Source: Clostridiales bacterium (GTDB lineage Bacteria > Bacillota > Clostridia > Oscillospirales > Oscillospiraceae). From it: DNA of 37,959 bases. Numbering within the stretch: the first letter of the stretch is position 1; each line of letters opens with the position of its first letter. Positions 16,410 through 25,463 of the stretch are shown here, one piece after another. The notes under the pieces are model-generated. The model was not told the DNA's origin and ran no database searches. It saw nothing but the letters and a program-made list of their open reading frames with translations. The stretch lies in contig JAAYBW010000259.1 of NCBI GenBank assembly GCA_012729975.1, forward strand, positions 1-37,959. Reading direction: 5' to 3'. Both the position numbers and the translations under genes were made by a program.

Positions 16410-17122
16410 ACATACTCCCGGCCATCGATCTCAAAGACAACAGCGTAGTGCGCCTGTACAGAGGCGATTACAATACAGTACACAGTGTGGCCGAAAGCGC
16501 CGCGGACACAGCAAGGCTCTTTTCCGATTGCGGCGCGCAGATGATACACGTTGTGGATCTTGACGGGGCGCGCGACGGCGTTCGCAAGAACGCCGGAACG
16601 GTTGCCGAAATCTGCGCCTGCTCGAAGGCCGCGGTTGAACTCGGCGGAGGTATACGCTGTATGCGGGACGTTGAGGCTGTCTTCGCTCTGGGTGTAAAAA
16701 GAGCCGTTATCGGTTCGGCCGCGGTCTCCGATCCGGAATTTGTCCGGATAGCGGCCGAAAAATACGGTGATCGCATAGCGGTAGGCGTAGACGCTAAGGG
16801 CGGCCTTGTACGTACGCACGGCTGGACCGAGGGCACCGGCAGGAATGCCGTAGAGTTCGCGGTCTCAATGGAAAACCTCGGAGTGCGTACAATTATCTTC
16901 ACCGATATCGATACGGACGGGATGCTCTCGGGGCCTCCCTTTGATACGCTCAAACGCCTGCGCGCGGAGCTCAAGTGCTCTCTTACCGCAAGCGGCGGAG
17001 TCTCCTCGCTTGATGATCTGCTCAGGCTCCGGGAGCTCGGTATTGACAGCGCCATCGTCGGCAAGGCCTGGTATTCCGGCGCCGTTGATCTTCGCGAGGC
17101 TATATATCAGTGTAAAGACTGA
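16406..17122 (+). CDS. hisA: Phosphoribosylformimino-AICAR-P isomerase HisA
   Basis: (beta-alpha)8-barrel isomerase opening the ribose of ProFAR to PRFAR; 238 aa. Catalytic aspartates lie in PAIDL near the start and VGVDAKGG in the middle; phosphate-binding motifs are VELGGGIR and TASGGVSS. The sequence is that of HisA and not of HisF, whose N-terminal motif differs. Its ATGA start overlaps the hisB stop. hisH, normally just before it, and hisF, normally just after it, are not present. Confidence 0.95.
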   Translation: MNILPAIDLKDNSVVRLYRGDYNTVHSVAESAADTARLFSDCGAQMIHVVDLDGARDGVRKNAGTVAEICACSKAAVELGGGIRCMRDVEAVFALGVKRAVIGSAAVSDPEFVRIAAEKYGDRIAVGVDAKGGLVRTHGWTEGTGRNAVEFAVSMENLGVRTIIFTDIDTDGMLSGPPFDTLKRLRAELKCSLTASGGVSSLDDLLRLRELGIDSAIVGKAWYSGAVDLREAIYQCKD

Positions 17123-17150
17123 TGCAGGCAGTTTAGGAGGCTTATACGGT

Positions 17151-17471
17151 ATGGTCGATCTGTCGCGCTTTTTTCTTAAATCCGGTCTTGTGCCGGTCAT
17201 TATACAAGACTCAGCTACCCGCGAGGTCCTGATGCTCGGTTATACAAACGAAGAGGCCTTAAACCTCACGCTCAATACGAAAACCGCATGGTTTTACAGC
17301 CGCAGCAGAAAAAGGCTCTGGAACAAGGGCGAGACCTCGGGCAATTTTCTGCATACGGAGAAAATACTGTATGACTGCGACGAGGACACTTTCCTCTTTC
17401 TTTGCAGGCCGGACGGCCCCACATGCCACACAGGCGAAAAAAGTTGTTTTTTCAGGGAATTGGAGGTTTAA
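17151..17471 (+). CDS. hisI: Phosphoribosyl-AMP cyclohydrolase
   Basis: Third enzyme of the pathway, hydrolysing phosphoribosyl-AMP to ProFAR, 106 aa, a stand-alone cyclohydrolase. Zinc and magnesium ligand motifs are recognisable: WFYSRSRKRLWNKGETSG, the acidic YDCDEDT, and CHTGEKSCF at the end. TAGGAGG at 17134-17140 points to ATG 17151; a longer open frame upstream lies within hisA and is not needed. hisE follows with an 8-bp gap, so the two activities fused in many bacteria are separate here. Confidence 0.95.
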   Translation: MVDLSRFFLKSGLVPVIIQDSATREVLMLGYTNEEALNLTLNTKTAWFYSRSRKRLWNKGETSGNFLHTEKILYDCDEDTFLFLCRPDGPTCHTGEKSCFFRELEV

Positions 17472-17479
17472 GCGAAGCT

Positions 17480-17806
17480 ATGCGGGACGAGTTCAGATTG
17501 CAGTACGAGGCCGCCATGGAGCGCCGCAGTCACCCTGCAGAGGGCTCCTATACGCGCTATCTTTTCGATCAGGGCACCGATAAAATACTTAAAAAGATCG
17601 GCGAGGAATGCGCCGAAACCATAATCGCCGCCAAAGGCGGCGACCACAGCGGAACCATATATGAAATCGCCGATCTTCTTTACCATATCGCCGTGCTGAT
17701 GGTTAACGAGGGCATTACGATAGACGAAGTGTACGGCGAGCTTAATGAGCGGAGCAAAAAAAGCGGGAATCTCAAGGAAATGAAGACAGTCGACAAAAAC
17801 ACATAG
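17480..17806 (+). CDS. hisE: Phosphoribosyl-ATP pyrophosphatase
   Basis: Second step enzyme, removing pyrophosphate from phosphoribosyl-ATP; 108 aa, all-alpha MazG-like fold. The metal site is in GEECAETIIAAK and EIADLLYHIAVLM. GGAGG at 17462-17466 sits 13 bp before ATG 17480, overlapping the end of hisI, which suggests reinitiation. It is the last gene of the operon, followed by a bidirectional terminator. Confidence 0.94.
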   Translation: MRDEFRLQYEAAMERRSHPAEGSYTRYLFDQGTDKILKKIGEECAETIIAAKGGDHSGTIYEIADLLYHIAVLMVNEGITIDEVYGELNERSKKSGNLKEMKTVDKNT

Positions 17807-17824
17807 ATATATCACGCGAAATTT

Positions 17825-17860
17825 AAAAAACGGCGCTGTCATTATAGTGACAACGCCGTT
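17825..17860. terminator. Bidirectional terminator between hisE and the glycyl radical enzyme gene
   Basis: AACGGCGcTGTCA pairs with TGACAaCGCCGTT (12 pairs, one mismatch, 6-nt loop). Read on the minus strand it is followed by six U, a classical terminator for the glycyl radical enzyme gene; on the plus strand CTTTC follows, so it can also end the his transcript. Confidence 0.85.
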
Positions 17861-17897
17861 CTTTCATAGGTATTCGATTGTTTAGCCGCCCGATACG

Positions 17898-20333
17898 CTA
17901 CAGCGCCAGCTCGGTGCGGCGGATGAGATCGTTTTGCCCGTCGATATGAAGCTCCACAAAATAAGCGGAGAAGCCTGCCACTCGAACTATAAGGTCTTTA
18001 TACGCCTCAGGTTCGACCTGAGCCTTGCGCAGCGTATCAGCGCCTATTATATTGATCTGAATCTCCATGCCGCCCATGGCGAAATAGGTCTGTATAAGCT
18101 GTGAAAGCTTAATAAAGCCCTCCTCGCCGCTCATGGAAGTCGGGTGGAATTTCATGTTGAAAAGCGTGCCGTTGGGGAAGTCGGTCTGAACGATCTTCGA
18201 AACCGAATGGAGGATATTTGTCGGGCCGCTTATGTCCATACCCTGCACGGCCGAAATACCGTCTGACAAGGGCTCGCCGGCACGGCGGCCGTCGGGAGTC
18301 GCTATTGTCATCCTTCCGAAAATTACGTTTGTGGTGACCGGGTACAGACCCGCGCTGAAGCGCCCTCTGGGACCCGTGCACGCATTGACGCTGTCGGCAA
18401 AGACCTTGGCCGCCCAGCCGGCGTATCGGTCTACCTCCGCTATGCCGTTTCCGTAATGCGGAGCCTCGTTGACGATATAGTCGCGAAGCTCTTCATAGCC
18501 CTTCCAGTTGTTGAGCAGCGCCTCAAGCAGCTGCGCGCCGGTACACTTTTTGGTGTCGAACACCAAATGCTTAATCATATGCAGGGAATCCGCGGCATTG
18601 CCTATCGCGATACCGGCTATTCCGGTAGAGTTGTAGCGTGCCCCGCCGTACATAACATCCATGCCCTTTTCCATGCAGCCGTCGACCGTACAGGAAACCA
18701 TAGGCAGAGGGAGCTGCTCGCGGGCAACGTACTCAAAAGCGTTGATGCAGTTCGCGTGCCATTTGACAAAGAACTCTACCTGCTTTTTGTATGCCTCGAG
18801 AACCTCGTCAAAGGTTTTCATATCGCCGAGCTTGCCGGTGGGCAGGCCGCAGCGCTCCGGGTTCGGAGGCTGCCCGTAACGTCCGGGCATGGGATTATAA
18901 CCGTCGTTTATAGCGAGTACCAGCGCGTTGGCCATATTCCAGTAGGTTTCGGTCCCGGTGCCGCCGCAGGCCGGCCATTCGTCTCCGCAGCCCGCGGGCT
19001 CGACACAGCCGATAAGGGTATAGTTTCGCGCGGACTCAAGCGAGAGACCCCTGCTCATGAGTGCCGGAATAATAACATCGTCGTTTTCAAACGTGGGAAC
19101 GCCTCCGGCCAGCTTGGTCGTCTCGATCGCGGCCTCCCAAAGCTCGACGGGCGTATTCTTGTGAATGCGCAGCGCTTGCGGGGGATCGTGCAGAAGCAGC
19201 CTTCCGCTCGCCTGCAGCATCATGAAGGTTACCGGGTTCGAGGCGTCGTTGCCGTCTTTATCCACGCCTCCCATGGTCATAAGCTGCCCGCTTGTATAGC
19301 CGGGGTTTGACTGTGTGGCGCCATAGCTCCAGGGCTTATTCATCTCGGCGACCTTGAGGTAAAAAAGGTCCATGATCTCCTGCGCGTACTCCGGCGTTAT
19401 GCGGCCCGCCTCTATGTCGGCAGCGTAATACTCGCCTAAGTACTGGTCAACGCGCCCGAAGCTGATGCCGTGCATGCAGGCGTCAAGACACATAGCGGTC
19501 TGGTACATGAAGATACACTGAACGGCCTCGTAGAATGTTCTGGCCGGTTTCTCCACGGTCCAGTTCAGTGACTCCGCCATCATCTCCAGCTCGGCCTTGC
19601 GGTCCGGGTCTTTTTCTTCGGCGGCTTTCTGCGCGGCCAGCGCGGCATATCTCTTAGTGAGGCATATTATGCCTTCGCACACGATAGCTACTGAGCGGTA
19701 GAAGTTATACTGATTTATAGATGTGCCGAAAATGCCGTTTTCCTCAAGCTCCCTGACCTTTGCCAGAGCCTCTTCGCGGATCGCCCCAAATCCTTTATGA
19801 GTAGCCGTCATGAAGCCGGCCGTGAAATGTCCGACCGGGCTCTGCGTATTGTCCCTCGGTCCGAACATGCTGATTCCGTTGCCCATATGCGGGTAAAATC
19901 CGTCAGGCATGTACGCGTCAAACTTGCCGCTCATGCACTCATGGCGCCAGAAATCCGCGGTATTCAGTACGTATTCTCTGTCCTCTTCGGAGATAATATA
20001 GGCGTCTATGTCGCGAGTGGAAATATAGCGGCTTTTTATCTCCTCGATGAGCCAGTTCACGCTGTTTTCGGGATACAGCGCCGCAGCGCGGTATTTGGCG
20101 CTCTGAGCGCCGACGACTACCTCTCCCTCATCAATGCGAACTGGGATATTCTGCAGTATTGCTCTGAGAGCCTTTGCACGCTTTAAAATTCCGCTGAGCT
20201 TTTGATTTTCGGGATCCATATAAAATTCCGTTATAATCTTATACCGGGCCACGCAAATCTCCGGTTTGGTTTCTCTGTACTTCTTGCGCATCTGCGCAAC
20301 ACGAACTGATATAGGGCTTAGTTTATAGGCCAT
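17898..20333 (-). CDS. Glycyl radical enzyme, dehydratase/lyase-like, substrate unknown
   Basis: 811-aa member of the pyruvate formate-lyase superfamily, using a protein glycine radical to make a cysteine thiyl radical. C443 lies in IGCVEPAG and is followed by E445, as in the dehydratase/C-X lyase branch (glycerol and propanediol dehydratases, choline lyase, isethionate lyase) and unlike the paired cysteines of true PFL. G787 lies in RVAGFSAYF, with F where RVxGY is usual. The usual PFL and glycyl radical domains appear over the whole length, so the enzyme should be intact. After the active-site cysteine the sequence differs from the PQxPGKTEGWHD type of diol dehydratases, and I cannot assign a substrate. 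AGGAGG precedes ATG 20333. There is no radical-SAM activase next to it; it has its own promoter. Confidence 0.92.
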   Translation of the reverse strand: MAYKLSPISVRVAQMRKKYRETKPEICVARYKIITEFYMDPENQKLSGILKRAKALRAILQNIPVRIDEGEVVVGAQSAKYRAAALYPENSVNWLIEEIKSRYISTRDIDAYIISEEDREYVLNTADFWRHECMSGKFDAYMPDGFYPHMGNGISMFGPRDNTQSPVGHFTAGFMTATHKGFGAIREEALAKVRELEENGIFGTSINQYNFYRSVAIVCEGIICLTKRYAALAAQKAAEEKDPDRKAELEMMAESLNWTVEKPARTFYEAVQCIFMYQTAMCLDACMHGISFGRVDQYLGEYYAADIEAGRITPEYAQEIMDLFYLKVAEMNKPWSYGATQSNPGYTSGQLMTMGGVDKDGNDASNPVTFMMLQASGRLLLHDPPQALRIHKNTPVELWEAAIETTKLAGGVPTFENDDVIIPALMSRGLSLESARNYTLIGCVEPAGCGDEWPACGGTGTETYWNMANALVLAINDGYNPMPGRYGQPPNPERCGLPTGKLGDMKTFDEVLEAYKKQVEFFVKWHANCINAFEYVAREQLPLPMVSCTVDGCMEKGMDVMYGGARYNSTGIAGIAIGNAADSLHMIKHLVFDTKKCTGAQLLEALLNNWKGYEELRDYIVNEAPHYGNGIAEVDRYAGWAAKVFADSVNACTGPRGRFSAGLYPVTTNVIFGRMTIATPDGRRAGEPLSDGISAVQGMDISGPTNILHSVSKIVQTDFPNGTLFNMKFHPTSMSGEEGFIKLSQLIQTYFAMGGMEIQINIIGADTLRKAQVEPEAYKDLIVRVAGFSAYFVELHIDGQNDLIRRTELAL

Positions 20334-20357
20334 ATTCGCGCCTCCTTAAGGAATACA

Positions 20358-20408
20358 ATAACACAATCTTCTTTTTCTATTATAGCACAATCGATAAGCG
20401 CAATTCAA
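20358..20408 (-). promoter_or_regulatory. Promoter and repeated element of the glycyl radical enzyme gene
   Basis: On the minus strand TTGAAT (20403-20408) and TATAAT (20379-20384) are 18 bp apart, with TGC directly before the -10 (extended -10). An 11-bp element GATTGTGYTAT occurs twice, at 20382-20392 overlapping the -10 and at 20358-20368 in the leader, 24 bp apart, and could be an operator. Confidence 0.7.
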
Positions 20409-20454
20409 TGCGCCCCGCCTGACGCGGATATAATCCGCCGGAGCGCTCGCCGGC

Positions 20455-23400
20455 TTAAAACAGTGACATCTGCGCGCTTTCCGGTAGGTTTCCGAAAGCT
20501 CCCGCCTTTTTCAGCTGCTCTATATTGGCGCGCGATACCTTCGGACAGGCCTGCGCGAATTCATCTATCGATGTGAACTCCCGGTCTGTGTGGGCCGCGA
20601 TATCACGCGCGGCGGCTTCCCCGAGACCCGACACCGCTATAAACGGCGGCAGCAGCTTGTCTGAGTCGATAAGAAACCTGACCGGATCCGATCTGTAGAT
20701 ATCTATCCCGGCAAAGGAGAAGCCGCGCATATAAAACTCATAGCAAACCTCAAGAACGACGATTTCGTCCTTTTCGTTCTGTTTAAGATCCTGACGCGAC
20801 GAGAGCTCGGTGATCCTCGCTTTTATTTTATCCGCACCGCAGGTCATGGTATCGAGATCGAAAACCTTTGCCCGCACCGAAAAATAAGCGCTGTAAAACT
20901 CTATGGGCCTGTGCACCTTGAACCACGCTATTCGCATGGCCATTATTACATAGGCAGCGGCATGCGCCTTGGGAAAAAGGTACTGTATCTTCTTGCAGGA
21001 ATCGATATACCACTGGGGCACTCCCAGCCCGCGCATCTCGTCTTCTATGCCCTCGGGCCATGCGTTCGGATCGCCCTTGGGCAGCTTGCCCTTTCTTACC
21101 GCCTCCGTAAACTTAAAGGCTCGCTTTTCTTCCATTCCCTTGGATATAAGGTAGAGCATTATATCCTCACGGCAGCCCGCGCATTCCTCAACGGTGGCTA
21201 TGCCGCTGAGCACCAGATCCTTTATATTCCCGGCCCAGACATCGGTGCCGTGGGAAAAACCCGACAGCTTTATAAGGGTGGAAAAACTCTTCGGTTTAGT
21301 GTCGACCAGCAGCTGCCGCGTAAAGTTGGTGCCGAACTCGGGTACGGCAATGGTTCCCGTCTTTCCGATAATCGGGTCGTCCTCGGGCAGACCGAGTGCG
21401 GCCGGAGAATTAAAAAGGCTCATTGTCTCGGGGTCGTCCAGCGGTATCGACAGGGGGCCAATACCCGTGAGATCTTCAAGCATCTTTATCATCGTAGGAT
21501 CATCATGTCCGAGTATATCCAGCTTGAGCAGATTGCTTTCCATGCTGTGGTACTCAAAATGAGTGGTGATAATATCGCTGTCGGTGTCATCCGCCGGATG
21601 CTGCACGGGGCAAAAATCGTATATCTCCTTATCCTGAGGTATGACGACCAGACCCCCGGGGTGCTGTCCCGTGGTGCGTTTTACGCCTGTCAGTCCCGCG
21701 GCAAGCCTGCTCTCCTCGACTTTCGAGGCCGTCTTGCCGCGTTCTTCAAGGTATTTTTTCACATATCCGTAAGCCGTCTTCTCCGCTATCGTTCCGATCG
21801 TACCGGCTCTGAAAACATGCTCGGCACCGAAAAGTTCTATCGTATCCTTATGCGCCTGCGCCTGATATTCACCGGAAAAGTTCAGGTCTATGTCCGGAAC
21901 CTTATCTCCCCCGAACCCTAAAAACGTTTCAAACGGTATGGAAAAGCCGTCCTTAACGTATCTGCTGCCGCATACGGGGCAATCGGCGTCGGGCATATCC
22001 ACACCGCAGCCGTATCCGACTCCGGCTTCAAAATCGGCGTGCTTGCAGACAGGACACCTGTAATGCGCGTTCAGGCCGTTGACTTCGGTTATTCCGGCGA
22101 AATAAGCGACGACCGACGAGCCCACGCTTCCCCGGCTGCCGACCAGATAACCCGCGGCGGTGGATTTGGAAACCAGCTTTTGAGCACTCATATAAATTAC
22201 ATCGTACGCGCAGCCGATTATATCTTTCAGTTCCGCATCAACACGGCGCAGCACCTGCTCGGGCGGCCGGTCGCCATACATCTCGCGCATCTTTTCCCTT
22301 ACAAGAAACTGAAGCTCTTCGGCCGAATTCTCTATCTTGGGTTTAAAAAGCCCCTTAGGCAGCGGCGCGACCTCGCCGCACATGTCCGCGATGCCGTTTG
22401 TCGACTCGATTACCACGCGTCTGGCCGTATCCTCTCCGAGATAAGAAAACTCCTCGAGCATCTCCTGTGTGGTTTTAAAGTACAGCGGAAGCGGCTTGTC
22501 CGCGTCCGGGTATTTGTTTGACAGGAGTATCCGTCTGAAAATCTCATGCTCCGGCTCCAGAAAATGAACGTCGCCCGTCGCGCACACCGGCTTATTTAAA
22601 TCATTTCCCAGACGTACGATCCTGCGGTTAAACTCCCGCAGATCCTCTTCACAGGAGGCTCTTCCGTCGTCTATAAGGAACCGGTTGTTGCAAAGCGGCT
22701 GAATTTCAAGAAAATCATAAAACTCCGCCAGCCTGCGAAGCTCCCGTTCACTGCGCCCGGATACGAGCGCGTGGAATATCTCTCCGTTCTCGCAGGCACT
22801 TCCCAGAAGCAGCCCTTCCCTGTTTTCCAATATAAGGCTTTTAGGCATAACCGGGTTTTTACGGAAATGCTTAAGATAGGACAGCGAAATGAGCTTGTAC
22901 AGATTGCGCATACCGGCCTGACTGTATACGAGTATCGTAAGATGGCGCGGCTGCCCGCGTCTTTGAACGCCGCTGCGCAGTTTTGATAATTCCGCGTCAA
23001 TGATGTTCAGACTTGTCACCCCGGCCTCCCTGAGCCGGTCAAAAAGTACCAGCGCTGTGCGCCCGGTTGTCTCGGCGTCATCCGAAGCCCTGTGGTGATT
23101 GAATTCGGGCAGGCCTAGGAAGGCCGCGACCGAATCGAGGCTGTGTTTTTTTAGCTCCGATAAAAGCGCGCGGGACATAGTCAGCGTGTCGACTGAGACA
23201 TTGTCAAACGGCAGACCGGACTGCCCGCATACGGCCGAGATGAATGCGGTATCAAAATCTGCGTTGTGCGCGACAAGCGGCGCGCCTGCGGCAAAGCGCA
23301 GAAAATCCCGCACGGCCTCGCTCTGTGTCGGTGCCGCCTTAACGTCTTCATCCGTTATGCCTGTCAGTCGTGTTATTTCCGGCGGTATCTTCCTTCCGGG

Positions 23401-24402
23401 ATTGACAAAGGTCTGAAAGCGCTCGCACGGAAGACCCCCGGAAAAACGCACCGCGCCTATCTCGGTGATCGCGTCAGTCCCCGGCCTGAGGCCCGTGGTC
23501 TCAAGGTCAAAGGCGACGAAATCGGTATCCAGTCCGGCGTCGGAAGGCGCGGATACGGCGAGCCTGTCATCCACATCGTTTACGTAATAGGCTTCGATAC
23601 CGTAGATAATTTTGATGCCGTATTTTTTACCGGCAGCACACGCGGCCGGATAAGCCTGCGCAGCTCCGTGATCTGTTATGGCCACAGCGCGATGGCCCCA
23701 GCGGGCCGCGGTTTGCACAACCGCGTCGATGTCCGTAAGCGCGTCCAGGGCGGAAAACCGCGTATGTAGATGAAGCTCGACGCGCTTATCGCCCTCAGGC
23801 AAGTCGGAACGGATCTTTTTTTCCTTGATCTCTATATTGACCGGTTCCATGGTTATATCCGCGTACCAACGGCTGTAAGACACCGGCCCCTGTACCCGAA
23901 GGCACAGCCCGTCGCGTATTTCGTCGAGAGCCTCATCGCCTTTGTCCAGATATTTCGTTACCCGAATGCTGCCCGTTTCATCGTTTATATTGAAATCCAA
24001 AACCCTGCCGCCTCCGCGGAGCTCACGTCTTTCCGTTCCGAATACCTCGCCCCGGACCGTTACGCGGCCCGATTCCGGGCCGAGTGTTCCGATTTCGGTA
24101 TCCTTCCCTTTAATGGGTTTGCCGTACAGCAAACGTTCAATGTTTTTTCTATATTCCTGTTTTAAGGCCGACGCCGCTTTTATCTCCACGGAACGCAGTC
24201 CGAATTCGGCCGCTATTTCGGCTTCCATCATAGAAACGGTCACCGGCGGCGGCGGAGCCGGATATTCTATGTGAAGCTTCATCGCCAGATTCCCTTTGTC
24301 AACGTGAACAGACAGCACATACGAGTCACGCAGCATTCCGAACAGAGCTTCGTCTCCCCTGCAGCAGTCAAACATATCATAAAACGCGGTGCGTGCTCCC
24401 AT
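20455..24402 (-). CDS. polC: DNA polymerase III alpha subunit, PolC type
   Basis: Replicative polymerase with built-in proofreading, 1315 aa. In order: a short N-terminal domain, an OB domain (VRGEVFG to about residue 200), a PHP domain beginning VELHLHTRFSALD and split by the 3'-5' exonuclease (AFDLETTGL, LVAHNADFD), a palm with the catalytic PDIDLNFSG, and a four-cysteine zinc site (CPVCKH and CPVCGS). The C terminus ends in QMSLF, a beta-clamp binding motif. Bacillus subtilis PolC is about 1437 aa; the difference lies mostly in the N-terminal domain, which here is about 100 residues shorter. The start directly follows the ispG stop, and GGAGG lies 11 bp upstream. No clear U-tract terminator follows the gene. 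Confidence 0.97.
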   Translation of the reverse strand: MGARTAFYDMFDCCRGDEALFGMLRDSYVLSVHVDKGNLAMKLHIEYPAPPPPVTVSMMEAEIAAEFGLRSVEIKAASALKQEYRKNIERLLYGKPIKGKDTEIGTLGPESGRVTVRGEVFGTERRELRGGGRVLDFNINDETGSIRVTKYLDKGDEALDEIRDGLCLRVQGPVSYSRWYADITMEPVNIEIKEKKIRSDLPEGDKRVELHLHTRFSALDALTDIDAVVQTAARWGHRAVAITDHGAAQAYPAACAAGKKYGIKIIYGIEAYYVNDVDDRLAVSAPSDAGLDTDFVAFDLETTGLRPGTDAITEIGAVRFSGGLPCERFQTFVNPGRKIPPEITRLTGITDEDVKAAPTQSEAVRDFLRFAAGAPLVAHNADFDTAFISAVCGQSGLPFDNVSVDTLTMSRALLSELKKHSLDSVAAFLGLPEFNHHRASDDAETTGRTALVLFDRLREAGVTSLNIIDAELSKLRSGVQRRGQPRHLTILVYSQAGMRNLYKLISLSYLKHFRKNPVMPKSLILENREGLLLGSACENGEIFHALVSGRSERELRRLAEFYDFLEIQPLCNNRFLIDDGRASCEEDLREFNRRIVRLGNDLNKPVCATGDVHFLEPEHEIFRRILLSNKYPDADKPLPLYFKTTQEMLEEFSYLGEDTARRVVIESTNGIADMCGEVAPLPKGLFKPKIENSAEELQFLVREKMREMYGDRPPEQVLRRVDAELKDIIGCAYDVIYMSAQKLVSKSTAAGYLVGSRGSVGSSVVAYFAGITEVNGLNAHYRCPVCKHADFEAGVGYGCGVDMPDADCPVCGSRYVKDGFSIPFETFLGFGGDKVPDIDLNFSGEYQAQAHKDTIELFGAEHVFRAGTIGTIAEKTAYGYVKKYLEERGKTASKVEESRLAAGLTGVKRTTGQHPGGLVVIPQDKEIYDFCPVQHPADDTDSDIITTHFEYHSMESNLLKLDILGHDDPTMIKMLEDLTGIGPLSIPLDDPETMSLFNSPAALGLPEDDPIIGKTGTIAVPEFGTNFTRQLLVDTKPKSFSTLIKLSGFSHGTDVWAGNIKDLVLSGIATVEECAGCREDIMLYLISKGMEEKRAFKFTEAVRKGKLPKGDPNAWPEGIEDEMRGLGVPQWYIDSCKKIQYLFPKAHAAAYVIMAMRIAWFKVHRPIEFYSAYFSVRAKVFDLDTMTCGADKIKARITELSSRQDLKQNEKDEIVVLEVCYEFYMRGFSFAGIDIYRSDPVRFLIDSDKLLPPFIAVSGLGEAAARDIAAHTDREFTSIDEFAQACPKVSRANIEQLKKAGAFGNLPESAQMSLF

Positions 24403-25449
24403 TTAGCAGTCATCCTCCAGTACCATTTTGCACAGCGCGGCGGAAAGCTCACCGAACGGCAGCTTTGCCACCGTCCGGCCGTGCCTGAAAAGTATGCCGT
24501 AGTCCTTGCCTCCGGCTATGCCGTAGTCCGCGTCTGCGGCCTCCCCCGGACCGTTCACAGGACAGCCCATTACAGCGACCTTAACAGGGCGTCGGCAGCC
24601 CTCAAGACCCTGTTTGACATCTCTGAGCAGAGAAAAGAGGTCTATCTGCGTACGGCCGCAGGTGGGGCAGGATATAATTTCCACAGTGTCTTTGCGCAGC
24701 CCGAGAACACGCAGTAAAGCGACTCCCGCCGCCGCCTCCTCCTCGGGCTCCTCGGTGAGCGAGAACCTTATGGTGTCTCCGATTTTATCAAGCAGCAGCG
24801 AACCTATCCCCGCCGCCGATTTTATAACGGCGTCTCTTCCGGCACCCGCTTCGGTTACCCCGATATGAAGCGGGTAGTCTGTCTCCCCGGCCGCGATTCG
24901 GTTCGCTTCCACTGTCGTGCAAACGCTCGAGGCCTTAAGAGAGATGCATATGTCCGACATACCGAAACGCTCGAGCATTTTTGCCTGCGTCACGGCCGAC
25001 TCTACCATAGCGCGGGCTGTTATGCCGCCGTATTTAGCCAGAAGGCTCTTTTCCAGGCTTCCGCCGTTTATACCTATGCGTATGGGTATACCGTGCCGTT
25101 TACATGCTTCGGCCACAGTCTTCACGTTATCCTCGCCCCCGATGTTGCCCGGGTTTATGCGTATCTTGTCCGCTCCGGCCTCCGCGGCCAGAACGGCAAG
25201 CCTGTAATCGAAGTGTATGTCCGCGACAATCGGAATACCCGTATGCTGCTTTAGCAGTCCGATATTGGCCGCCGCTTGCTTTGTCGGCACAGCAACGCGC
25301 ACGATATCGCATCCCGCGGCCTCCAGACGCTTAATCTGCGCAAGCGTAGCCCCGAAATCCTCGGTTTTGGTATTCGTCATTGACTGAACAGAAACAGGCG
25401 CGCCGCCTCCGACAGCGACGCCGCCAACCTTTATCTGCCGTGTTTTCAT
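24403..25449 (-). CDS. ispG: 4-hydroxy-3-methylbut-2-enyl diphosphate synthase
   Basis: Iron-sulfur enzyme of the MEP isoprenoid pathway, reducing MEcPP to HMBPP; 348 aa. The [4Fe-4S] ligands are seen as C261 and C264 in CPTCGR, C296 in GCPVNGPGE, and E303. The N-terminal TIM barrel opens with TRQIKVGGVAVGGGAPV and VQSMTNTKTED. The enzyme is oxygen-sensitive and needs flavodoxin or ferredoxin. It sits between rseP (14-bp gap) and polC (no gap), with the other MEP gene dxr two genes upstream. Confidence 0.97.
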   Translation of the reverse strand: MKTRQIKVGGVAVGGGAPVSVQSMTNTKTEDFGATLAQIKRLEAAGCDIVRVAVPTKQAAANIGLLKQHTGIPIVADIHFDYRLAVLAAEAGADKIRINPGNIGGEDNVKTVAEACKRHGIPIRIGINGGSLEKSLLAKYGGITARAMVESAVTQAKMLERFGMSDICISLKASSVCTTVEANRIAAGETDYPLHIGVTEAGAGRDAVIKSAAGIGSLLLDKIGDTIRFSLTEEPEEEAAAGVALLRVLGLRKDTVEIISCPTCGRTQIDLFSLLRDVKQGLEGCRRPVKVAVMGCPVNGPGEAADADYGIAGGKDYGILFRHGRTVAKLPFGELSAALCKMVLEDDC

Positions 25450-25463
25450 ATTTTTTTCCCTGC

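Noticed and set aside
18456-19310. Plus-strand open frame of 284 codons opposite the glycyl radical enzyme
   Set aside because: Antisense shadow of a full-length conserved gene; the composition (many H, R and V) is typical of reversed codons.
20382-20408. Rex operator at the glycyl radical enzyme promoter
   Set aside because: The TTGTG half-site is present, but the CACAA partner at the right spacing is missing, so only a direct repeat can be claimed.
20409-20454. Intrinsic terminator after polC
   Set aside because: Two short GC hairpins occur, but no U-tract follows either; read-through into the glycyl radical enzyme gene cannot be excluded.
20911-21921. Plus-strand open frame of 336 codons opposite polC
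   Set aside because: It is antisense to the clearly conserved PolC core, shows no recognisable domain and no ribosome binding site; its length follows from the GC-rich codon use of polC.
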